Assembly (NCBI GenBank): GCA_009774765.1
Contig: VSOK01000045.1
Location: 1 to 20,777, forward strand
DNA from: Bacteroidales bacterium
GTDB lineage: Bacteria > Bacteroidota > Bacteroidia > Bacteroidales > UBA932
DNA: 20,777 nucleotides
Direction: 5' to 3'
This document shows, piece after piece, positions 15,302 to 20,777 of this stretch. Below the pieces are notes generated by a model. It saw only the letters and a list, made by a program, of their open reading frames with translations. It was not told the origin of the DNA and ran no database searches. Position 1 is the first letter of the stretch. Each line of letters opens with the position of its first letter. The position numbers and the translations under genes are program-made.

Positions 15302-16486
15302 ATGAAAAGCATCGCCATTTCAGCAATAATCCTGCTCTCATCAATATGCCTGTACGGTGCAGGTCCTCTGCGCGTAGCCTTTGTAGGCGACCCTCAGGTT
15401 GACAACGGCACAGAGCTGGAATATGCGAGGAAATCCATCTATTCAGAACTCAGGAAAAGGACAGACATAGATTTCGCAGTGTTTCTTGGAGATCTCGTAA
15501 ACGACAATACGGGTCTGCTCTGCCCTACAGTGCAGACCCTTGATTCGCTTCCGTTCCCGTGGTTCAGCGTCCCCGGCAACCACGACAGGGATGTATACAA
15601 AGAAAAAGGCAGAATCCGAGACCTTTATTCATATACCGCAACAGTAGGAGCACCTGACACATCTTTCGTCAGAAACGGGATACGGTTCATCCTTATGAAC
15701 AATGTCAGACACAGCGGAAAAAGCGAATATGAAGGCGGATTCACACAAAAAGGGAAAGATTTCATCAAAGGTGTCCTTAAAGACACTCCGTCAAAGCAGC
15801 CGATAGTATTCGCGACGCATATACCGTTGAGCTGGTCCAAGGGCTTGGATTCACTGACGACAATGCTCCGCAGCCACAGCAGAATAATATTTGTAGGCGG
15901 CCATACGCACAGCGTATCAAGGCACTCAATAGAAAGACAGGGGCAGATTCCTGTACATGAAATCATAGCCGGAGCAGCCTGCGGATCCTGGTGGCGTGGG
16001 GAAAAGGGTCCTGACGGCATACCGTCGGCCCTGCAGAACTGCGGTGCGCCAAGAGGATATTTCATCGCAGATTTCAAAAAAAGCGGAAAGTACAGACTGG
16101 AATACAAGGTCATAGGCAGCGATGAAGCGCCCGTGTCAGCATATATTTCAAAAGACAGTCTTCTGTATGTCAACATATTCGGAGGAAGCACGGAAGGCAG
16201 GACAACGGTACGTATAAAAGATTCCCGCAGACACCCGGCGATGGAGGCATTACGTACAGAAGCTGTCGCTCCTGAAGTCACAAGGACAATCGAATCAAAC
16301 AAGGCTTTGACCAGAGAGGAAAGACGTGCCCGCAGGGACGAATTCACCCCATTGAGAAAGATTCCGTCTCCGCATATATGGACAGTCAGATATTGTATGG
16401 AAATCCCGGAAAACACCTTTGTCGAAATAAGGTACAGGGACAGAAATATGAAAATACATACGACAGTTCCCCTCAGGAACCTTTAG
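15302..16486 (+). CDS. secreted calcineurin-like metallophosphoesterase with C-terminal beta domain
   Basis: Exported phosphoesterase of 394 residues, last gene of the SusCD operon, 29 bases after the propeller lipoprotein. Seen: signal peptide (MKSIAISAIILLSSICLYGA, no lipobox Cys at the cleavage site); metal motifs in order GDPQ (Asp30, with Gln32 where DxH is usual), GDLVND (Asp64), GNHD (93-95), ATHIP (His173), GGHTH (His201, His203); then a C-terminal domain after about 290 (RVKDSRR-like VRIKDSRRH ... NTFVEIRYRDRN) as in Metallophos_C proteins. The family cleaves phosphomono- or diesters with two metals. Start: the reading frame extends back to 15224, but those residues overlap the upstream gene, and the ATG at 15302 opens a signal peptide. 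Location is probably periplasmic. Substrate unknown. Confidence 0.87.
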   Translation: MKSIAISAIILLSSICLYGAGPLRVAFVGDPQVDNGTELEYARKSIYSELRKRTDIDFAVFLGDLVNDNTGLLCPTVQTLDSLPFPWFSVPGNHDRDVYKEKGRIRDLYSYTATVGAPDTSFVRNGIRFILMNNVRHSGKSEYEGGFTQKGKDFIKGVLKDTPSKQPIVFATHIPLSWSKGLDSLTTMLRSHSRIIFVGGHTHSVSRHSIERQGQIPVHEIIAGAACGSWWRGEKGPDGIPSALQNCGAPRGYFIADFKKSGKYRLEYKVIGSDEAPVSAYISKDSLLYVNIFGGSTEGRTTVRIKDSRRHPAMEALRTEAVAPEVTRTIESNKALTREERRARRDEFTPLRKIPSPHIWTVRYCMEIPENTFVEIRYRDRNMKIHTTVPLRNL

Positions 16487-16527
16487 AGACAAACGGCCAC
16501 GCCTCGGCTGAGTGTCCGGACAAATAA

Positions 16528-16560
16528 AAAAGCTGGCCATTTACTGGTCAGCTTTTCTCT
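16528..16560. terminator. bidirectional terminator between the SusCD operon and the L31 gene
   Basis: A 12-bp stem (16528-16539 with 16545-16556, one G-T pair, 5-base loop) has A-rich bases on its left arm and T-rich on its right, so it can end transcripts from both sides: the SusCD operon on the plus strand and the L31 gene on the minus strand. Confidence 0.75.
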
Positions 16561-16579
16561 TATACCGTAGAAATAAGAC

Positions 16580-16825
16580 TTATTTCTTTTTGTATCTCTG
16601 GTAGAATTTGTCAACACGTCCGGCTGTATCGACGAGCTTCATCTTACCTGTGTAGAATGGGTGAGATGTGTTTGAAATCTCGACTTTGATTACAGGGTAC
16701 TCAACACCTTCAATTTCAATTGTCTCCTTTGTAGACGCGCAAGAGCGTGTAATGAAGACAGTGTCATTTGACATATCCTTGAAAGCTACAAGACGGTAGG
16801 TTTCGGGATGAATTCCTTTTTTCAT
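16580..16825 (-). CDS. rpmE2: 50S ribosomal protein L31 type B
   Basis: Large-subunit ribosomal protein of 81 residues, the Zn-free type B form: it starts MKKGIHPETYRLVAFKDMS and ends SHPFYTGKMKLVDTAGRVDKF followed by basic residues, as in other Bacteroidetes L31 proteins, without the CxxC zinc motifs of type A (only one Cys, in RSCAS). The ATG at 16825 is supported by family length and by the promoter 37 bases upstream. It stands as a single-gene transcript between two terminated units. Confidence 0.95.
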   Translation of the reverse strand: MKKGIHPETYRLVAFKDMSNDTVFITRSCASTKETIEIEGVEYPVIKVEISNTSHPFYTGKMKLVDTAGRVDKFYQRYKKK

Positions 16826-16861
16826 TTCTATTAGAATTTATAGTTAACTATTTTCGGACGG

Positions 16862-16893
16862 CAAAGGTATAACATTCTGCCCTATCCACCAAA
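16862..16893 (-). promoter_or_regulatory. Bacteroidetes-type promoter of the L31 gene
   Basis: On the minus strand TTTG (16890-16893) and TACCTTTG (16862-16869) are separated by 20 bases, a full match to the Bacteroidetes consensus. Predicted start near 16855, about 30 bases before the ATG. Confidence 0.78.
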
Positions 16894-16934
16894 TATTTTT
16901 CGTTTTCTTTCAAGTTTTTACAGCCCCCGGACAT

Positions 16935-17999
16935 TTATTTCATCCGGTACGGCTGGTCGTCATAAAGAAGATACTTCTTAGCCTTCCTTATCCACTTCTG
17001 TTCCTCGACCTTTATGTGCTCCCTGGTTTCCTCCCAGGACACTTCCCCCTCTATATAAGCATACAGGGTATCATCTGAAAGTTTCTCCCTGAAGCCGTCC
17101 TGAAGTTCAAATTCGGGATAACGCAGCCTGAAATACCTCATCAGCCTCAACGTGTGCATAAGCGAATGATACTCCTCTCCAGGAGACAGCATAATCTGAT
17201 AGCCGAAACATTTTTTGCCGGCATACCGTCCGCAGGCAGGAGTGAATGAACACGGTCTGACCATAGCACCGTCCGCCTCGGGCACATCCTCGGATGCGGC
17301 TGTTTTGATGAAAGGAGCACCGATGTACTCGTATGGACGTGCAGTGCCGATACCCGGAGATATATTCGTATTGTTCCAAAGCCCTCCTCCACTGTACATG
17401 TCACAGGTGAAAAGTCCCGGAATATCAGAGGCCGGTGCTATTGTCCACGGCATAAGCTGGCGGTTCGAGTCGGTCGCAAGGGCAGAAATGACGTGAAGCG
17501 GATATTTGCCTCCTATCTCATTAAGGTAGAGATTGGCGAGCTCGCCGACAGTCAGCCCGTGGCGGTGCGCCACCTTAGGAACATATTTTTCAGACAGAGA
17601 TCCAGTAGCAGTACCCTCCACTACCCTTCCAGCCGGATTGATATGGTCCACGATGTACAATGAGGGAGCATCTTCCATCTCTTTAAGCATTTCCATAAGA
17701 CGGAACAGATCCTTGGTATAATTGAAATACCTCGATCCCACATCCTGGATCTCCACTACAACGGCATTGAGGTCTTTCAGCTCATCCGCCTCTATCTCAA
17801 TATGGTTGGTCAGAGGTGTCAACTCCGTGTCCCTCGGTGAAAATATCATCTGGAGATTGCCGCGTTCACGGAAAATATCATACATATAACGTCCTGCTTC
17901 AGTATCCCAGCAGTTCTGGGTACAGAAGCAGGCCACCTTGCCGTCAGTCAGCGCACGGTCAAGCTGATTTTCTATCGATGTCGTTCTGAATGAGAACAT
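16935..17999 (-). CDS. divergent DUF1343 (NamZ-like) protein
   Basis: A 354-residue protein of the DUF1343 family, whose characterised members (NamZ) are exo-acting N-acetylmuramidases releasing MurNAc from peptidoglycan. Seen: IQDVGSRYFNYT at 84-95, DHINPAGRVVEG at 118-129, HRHGLTVGELAN at 145-156, and SPGIGTARPYEYIGAPF, all conserved blocks of the family. Odd points: no signal peptide, so probably cytoplasmic; shorter than usual; and the region corresponding to the family's FxPEHG motif reads FSPRDTEL (53-60), so it may be inactive or altered in specificity. It lies 28 bases after glmM on the same strand, so it is the second gene of a glmM operon; both concern amino-sugar cell-wall metabolism. 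Start ATG at 17999 fits the family. Confidence 0.83.
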   Translation of the reverse strand: MFSFRTTSIENQLDRALTDGKVACFCTQNCWDTEAGRYMYDIFRERGNLQMIFSPRDTELTPLTNHIEIEADELKDLNAVVVEIQDVGSRYFNYTKDLFRLMEMLKEMEDAPSLYIVDHINPAGRVVEGTATGSLSEKYVPKVAHRHGLTVGELANLYLNEIGGKYPLHVISALATDSNRQLMPWTIAPASDIPGLFTCDMYSGGGLWNNTNISPGIGTARPYEYIGAPFIKTAASEDVPEADGAMVRPCSFTPACGRYAGKKCFGYQIMLSPGEEYHSLMHTLRLMRYFRLRYPEFELQDGFREKLSDDTLYAYIEGEVSWEETREHIKVEEQKWIRKAKKYLLYDDQPYRMK

Positions 18000-18027
18000 T
18001 GCAATCCGGTCTATAGCCTTGCGGCGA

Positions 18028-19482
18028 TTATCCTTTGATTATCTTGTCCGCGATCGCGATTATTTCCTCAGCTAGTTTCTCCGCACTTTCCATAGTCTGC
18101 GATTCTGCATAGATACGGATTATAGGCTCTGTATTGGAACGGCGCAGATGCACCCATTCCCTACGGTCCTCGAATGAAATCTTCACTCCGTCGATGTCAT
18201 TGATGTCCTCATCGGAATATATGTTCTTGAGTTCGTTGAGAATCTTGTCTATCAGAGCGCTGTCCGACAATTCAATCTTGTTCTTCGCTATACAGTACTG
18301 CGGATATGTTTTCAGCAGTTCGGACACCCTGCATTTCTTATATGCAAGATTGGTAAGGAACAGCGCGACTCCTACCATCGCATCGCGTCCATAGTGAAGG
18401 GCCGGGTATATGACTCCTCCGTTGCCTTCGCCTCCTATCAGCGCGCCGCATTCTTTCATCTTTGTTGTGACGTTCACCTCACCTACAGCAGATGCGCAAT
18501 AGACACCGCCGTGCTTTTCCGTCACATCACGCAAAGCTCTTGAAGATGACAGGTTTGACGATGAGGCCAATTTGTAAGGATAAGCTGCTGAAGCGGCATC
18601 CTTGCCTGAGGCCTTTGCCTGTTTCTCCACCCTCTCGAACAGATAATCCGCCACGCTCACCAAAGTATATTCCTCCCCGAACGGTTTTCCGTCTTCGCAG
18701 ATCAGCGCAAGCCTGTCCACATCCGGATCGACTGAGATACCGAAAGCGGCTCCGTTCTTTACCACAGCCTCGCTCAATTCCACAAGATTCGCCGGAAGCG
18801 GCTCGGGGTTATGCGCAAAATGTCCTGTCGGATCACAATTGACGCATACGCATTCCACTCCCATCCTCTCAAGAAGTCTCGGCATAATGATTCCTCCTAC
18901 AGAGTTTACAGCGTCCAGAACGACCTTGAATCCGGCATTCCTTACAGCGTCCACATCCACAGCGTCAAGGGCAAGGACAGAATCTATATGCCTGTCCGTA
19001 AAATCAATATCTTCTATTGTACCGATGGAGTCCACATCAGCGAAGTCAAAATCCTCAGCGTCGGCACATTCCAGAATGGCTGCGCCTTCCGCCGCATTCA
19101 GGAATTCCCCTTTCTCATTGAGAAGTTTGAGTGCATTCCACTGTTTCGGATTATGTGAAGCGGTCAGGATTATACCTCCGTCAGCATTTTCAAATATGAC
19201 CGCCATCTCAGTAGTCGGCGTAGATGCAAATCCTGCCCTGACGACATCCACTCCGCAGGCGATCAGGGAACCGCATACAAGCTGCTCTACCATTTCACCT
19301 GAAATACGTGCATCCTTGCCGACAACGACCCTGTACCTCTCCCCTTCCGGCTTCGGTCTGCGCTCTCTCAATTTAACACAATATGCGTAAGTAAATTTCA
19401 CAATGTCAATAGGAGTAAGAGCCTCTCCTGCCGCTCCTCCTATAGTTCCCCGGATTCCGGAAATGGATTTGATAAGAGTCAT
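18028..19482 (-). CDS. glmM: phosphoglucosamine mutase (alpha-D-phosphohexomutase family)
   Basis: Interconverts glucosamine-6-phosphate and glucosamine-1-phosphate for UDP-GlcNAc synthesis. Seen over 484 residues: opening SGIRGTIGG; active-site phosphoserine loop TASHNPKQWNALK (Ser109); Mg2+ motif DPDVDR (252-257); sugar-binding GGEGNGG (350-356); and phosphate-binding RRSNTEP (447-453), the full set of the phosphohexomutase superfamily. Bacteroidetes carry this form annotated as glmM or phosphomannomutase, so sugar specificity is not completely certain. The ATG at 19482 is preceded by a leader of about 70 bases from a well-matched promoter. The DUF1343 gene follows after 28 bases. Confidence 0.9.
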   Translation of the reverse strand: MTLIKSISGIRGTIGGAAGEALTPIDIVKFTYAYCVKLRERRPKPEGERYRVVVGKDARISGEMVEQLVCGSLIACGVDVVRAGFASTPTTEMAVIFENADGGIILTASHNPKQWNALKLLNEKGEFLNAAEGAAILECADAEDFDFADVDSIGTIEDIDFTDRHIDSVLALDAVDVDAVRNAGFKVVLDAVNSVGGIIMPRLLERMGVECVCVNCDPTGHFAHNPEPLPANLVELSEAVVKNGAAFGISVDPDVDRLALICEDGKPFGEEYTLVSVADYLFERVEKQAKASGKDAASAAYPYKLASSSNLSSSRALRDVTEKHGGVYCASAVGEVNVTTKMKECGALIGGEGNGGVIYPALHYGRDAMVGVALFLTNLAYKKCRVSELLKTYPQYCIAKNKIELSDSALIDKILNELKNIYSDEDINDIDGVKISFEDRREWVHLRRSNTEPIIRIYAESQTMESAEKLAEEIIAIADKIIKG

Positions 19483-19558
19483 ATTTTTATCGTTTTAGTC
19501 TTTATTGCATATCAGTCTGAAACGTATCAAGGCACATTGCCAAAGACACCGAATTCTG

Positions 19559-19590
19559 CAAAATTAAAATAATATGACTGCTTTTACAAA
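19559..19590 (-). promoter_or_regulatory. promoter of the glmM / DUF1343 operon
   Basis: On the minus strand TTTG (19587-19590), 20 bases, TAATTTTG (19559-19566): a full consensus match. Transcription should start near 19552. Confidence 0.75.
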
Positions 19591-19598
19591 TAAATCCC

Positions 19599-19606
19599 TA
19601 ATTTTG
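19599..19606 (+). promoter_or_regulatory. -7 box of the DUF486 gene
   Basis: TAATTTTG on the plus strand matches TAnnTTTG, 32 bases before the ATG at 19639. It stands back to back with the glmM promoter; no clear TTTG element is found at the expected distance, where the region is shared with the divergent promoter. Confidence 0.5.
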
Positions 19607-19638
19607 CCGGCTCAAAATTCAAGACGTTGCACTGGTTT

Positions 19639-20007
19639 ATGAAAACATTGCTTACCATACTGCTTCTCATCACTTCGAATGTATTTATGACATTCGCCTG
19701 GTACGGCCACCTCAAGCTCCAGGAGATGAAGATTTCATCGGGATGGCCCCTGTTTGCGGTGATCCTGTTTTCGTGGGGAGTGGCATTTTTTGAATACTGC
19801 GCCCAGGTCCCGGCCAATAGGATAGGTTTCGACGGGAACGGAGGACCTTTCAATCTTATGCAGCTCAAGGTTATCCAGGAAGTGATATCACTCACTGTCT
19901 TTACTTTGGTCGTGACGCTGATGTTCAAGGGGCAGCACCTCCAATGGAATCATTTTGCGGCATTCGCATGCCTGATCGGAGCCGTCTTTTTCGTCTTTCT
20001 GAAATAG
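19639..20007 (+). CDS. DMT-family small membrane protein, DUF486
   Basis: Integral inner-membrane protein of 122 residues with four hydrophobic segments (about 3-22, 35-54, 76-96 and 103-121). Seen: FAWYGHLKL near the first helix, GVAFFEYCAQVPANRIG and LKVIQEVISLTVF, which are hallmarks of the DUF486 family (distant drug/metabolite transporter superfamily relatives). The family's substrate is unknown. An in-frame TTG at 19627 would add four residues; the ATG at 19639 is preferred. It is a single-gene transcript divergent from glmM. No known partner gene is adjacent. Confidence 0.9.
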   Translation: MKTLLTILLLITSNVFMTFAWYGHLKLQEMKISSGWPLFAVILFSWGVAFFEYCAQVPANRIGFDGNGGPFNLMQLKVIQEVISLTVFTLVVTLMFKGQHLQWNHFAAFACLIGAVFFVFLK

Positions 20008-20169
20008 ACAGGGTCCATATCGAATCACAGAGGATTGAATGTCCTTGGCAGATTTTAATGAACCTGTTTTATGAGCTGGTTTCAGACCGGCTTCAGGTTG
20101 ATTTAGACTGGTCTCACCGTCAGCAGAAAAAATTTATGCAAATAAAAAATGCATATTTTTGAAATAAAA

Positions 20170-20201
20170 TTTGGAAGTATAAAAAAAACGCCATATATTT
20201 G
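20170..20201 (+). promoter_or_regulatory. Bacteroidetes-type promoter of the tRNA-Glu gene
   Basis: TTTG at 20170-20173, 20 bases, then TATATTTG at 20194-20201: a full match to the consensus. Predicted start near 20208, about a dozen bases before the tRNA. Confidence 0.8.
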
Positions 20202-20219
20202 CAGTCCCAAATGAGAAAT

Positions 20220-20291
20220 GCTCGGTTCGTATAACGGTTAGTACTCAAGATTCTCAATCTTGCAATAGGAGTTCGATTCTCCTACCGAGTA
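20220..20291 (+). tRNA. tRNA-Glu (anticodon CTC)
   Basis: A full cloverleaf can be folded: acceptor stem 20220-20226 with 20284-20290 (first pair G-T), D arm with the AACGGTTA loop, anticodon stem CAAGA/TCTTG around loop TTCTCAA with anticodon CTC (reads GAG, Glu), and a TTCGATT T-loop on a 5-bp stem AGGAG/CTCCT. The variable loop is short. CCA is not encoded. The D and T loops resemble bacterial tRNA-Glu. Confidence 0.92.
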
Positions 20292-20295
20292 CTAG

Positions 20296-20324
20296 AAGGA
20301 TGACTTATCAGTCATCCTTTTTTT
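20296..20324 (+). terminator. intrinsic terminator of the tRNA-Glu transcript
   Basis: A perfect 10-bp stem (20296-20305 with 20310-20319, 4-base loop) followed by TTTTT (20320-20324) directly after the tRNA. Confidence 0.88.
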
Positions 20325-20350
20325 GTGTCTTATATACACCGAAAATGTTG

Positions 20351-20370
20351 GGGTATAATTGGGTATAATT
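20351..20370 (+). repeat. 10-bp direct tandem repeat
   Basis: GGGTATAATT occurs twice in a row, followed by G. It lies about 60 bases after the tRNA in a gene-poor stretch. Confidence 0.6.
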
Positions 20371-20448
20371 GCCAAAAGTGGTTGGTAAAATCGTTGTATC
20401 TTGTTAATCCCAAAGTATGTGTCTATATTAACTGTATTTTTGCCGAAG

Positions 20449-20577
20449 CGTGACCATCAGGCGGGAAAATGTCTGATGGCCACGTTACTTTTTGTTTCGT
20501 ATCTGACTATAAGGTAGTTACCTTTGGCTGGTGTACCGTACCCATCGGACAAAAAAGGGCCGATGGGCACGGAGTAC
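20449..20577. repeat. cluster of three inverted repeats after tRNA-Glu
   Basis: Within the stretch 20325-20777, which has no convincing gene, three palindromes sit close together: 20449-20460 with 20473-20484 (12 bp, one G-T pair), 20511-20524 (6-bp arms AAGGTA/TACCTT around GT), and 20536-20548 with 20560-20572 (13 positions, one mismatch, 11-base A-rich loop). An imperfect direct repeat follows at about 20661-20693, containing TTTTACTGGTGAAC and TTTTGCTGGTGAGC. A TATTTTTG box at 20435-20442 would start a plus-strand RNA just at the first stem. A 58-codon minus-strand frame (20457-20633) also spans the cluster. Possible readings are a small RNA, a mobile-element end or an interspersed repeat; none is proven. 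Confidence 0.5.
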
Positions 20578-20753
20578 GACGGGGTGACAGCTCTCAGAAA
20601 GGCGTCTTTACTTTTTAGCCATCCCTGTTTCATACCCACAAAGAAAAATATTTGACACAGGGCTTTTACTGGTGAACGGGTTTTGCTGGTGAGCCAAAAC
20701 TAGGCGGGGTGGACATTTGGTAGGATAAAATCCTTGTAATCTATTGGTTTTCT

Positions 20754-20761
20754 TATATTTG
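20754..20761 (+). promoter_or_regulatory. possible -7 box of a gene beyond the window end
   Basis: TATATTTG matches TAnnTTTG; a partial upstream element CTTG lies at 20733-20736 (17 bases away). The gene it would serve lies past base 20777. Confidence 0.35.
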
Positions 20762-20777
20762 TAAAGATTATCATTGA

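Noticed and set aside
15625..16416. 263-codon open frame on the minus strand inside the phosphoesterase gene
   Set aside because: The plus strand encodes all metallophosphoesterase motifs in order; the antisense translation shows no domain pattern and is a shadow of codon bias.
20220..20291. tRNA-Glu as a proven att site of an integrated element
   Set aside because: No duplicate of the tRNA 3' end and no integrase gene occur in the window, so integration is only a possibility.
20351..20370. Possible CRISPR or satellite array
   Set aside because: Only two adjacent 10-bp copies with no spacers and no cas gene.

Overview
The window comes from the chromosome of a member of the Bacteroidetes, most likely order Bacteroidales. 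The signs are a SusC/SusD outer-membrane pair with trailing lipoproteins, promoters of the Bacteroidetes type (TTTG, about 18-20 bases, TAnnTTTG), a tRNA without an encoded CCA, an L31 of the type B form, and ribonuclease Y next to zapA. Family or genus cannot be fixed from the sequence alone. No plasmid, phage, transposase, integrase or CRISPR array is visible.

Layout. 1-1389: 3' part of a 2-oxoacid:ferredoxin oxidoreductase operon (beta subunit cut by the window edge, then gamma subunit). 1374-5763: a promoter, a small coiled-coil protein, ZapA, a structured RNA that is probably 6S RNA, a terminator, ribonuclease Y and a DsbD-type thiol:disulfide interchange protein, all on the plus strand. 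5783-6631: a minus-strand DUF3737 beta-helix protein. 6822-8557: an anomeric N-acetylhexosamine kinase-like phosphotransferase coupled to a cytoplasmic CBM9-like protein. 8728-16560: a SusCD-type operon with its own promoter and terminator, encoding SusC, SusD, a small Calx-beta/DUF4843-like lipoprotein, a larger Ig-plus-propeller-like lipoprotein and a calcineurin-like phosphoesterase. 16580-19482: minus-strand ribosomal protein L31 and a separate glmM plus DUF1343 (NamZ-like) operon. 19639-20007: a DUF486 small membrane protein. 20220-20324: tRNA-Glu(CTC) with promoter and terminator. 20325-20777: about 450 bases without a convincing gene but rich in inverted repeats.

How the genes may work together. 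The SusCD operon looks like a nutrient-uptake locus with no glycoside hydrolase, polysaccharide lyase or protease; its only enzyme-like product is a metallophosphoesterase, so a phosphate-ester-bearing ligand is the most attractive reading, though not proven. The kinase/CBM9 pair just upstream ends in its own terminator and is probably an independent amino-sugar or sugar salvage unit. GlmM (amino-sugar phosphate isomerisation for cell wall) and the DUF1343 protein (family of exo-N-acetylmuramidases) share an operon and point to peptidoglycan amino-sugar metabolism. The most uncertain but most intriguing parts are the CAZyme-free SusCD operon with the unknown lipoproteins, the divergent DUF1343 protein, and the palindrome cluster after the tRNA.
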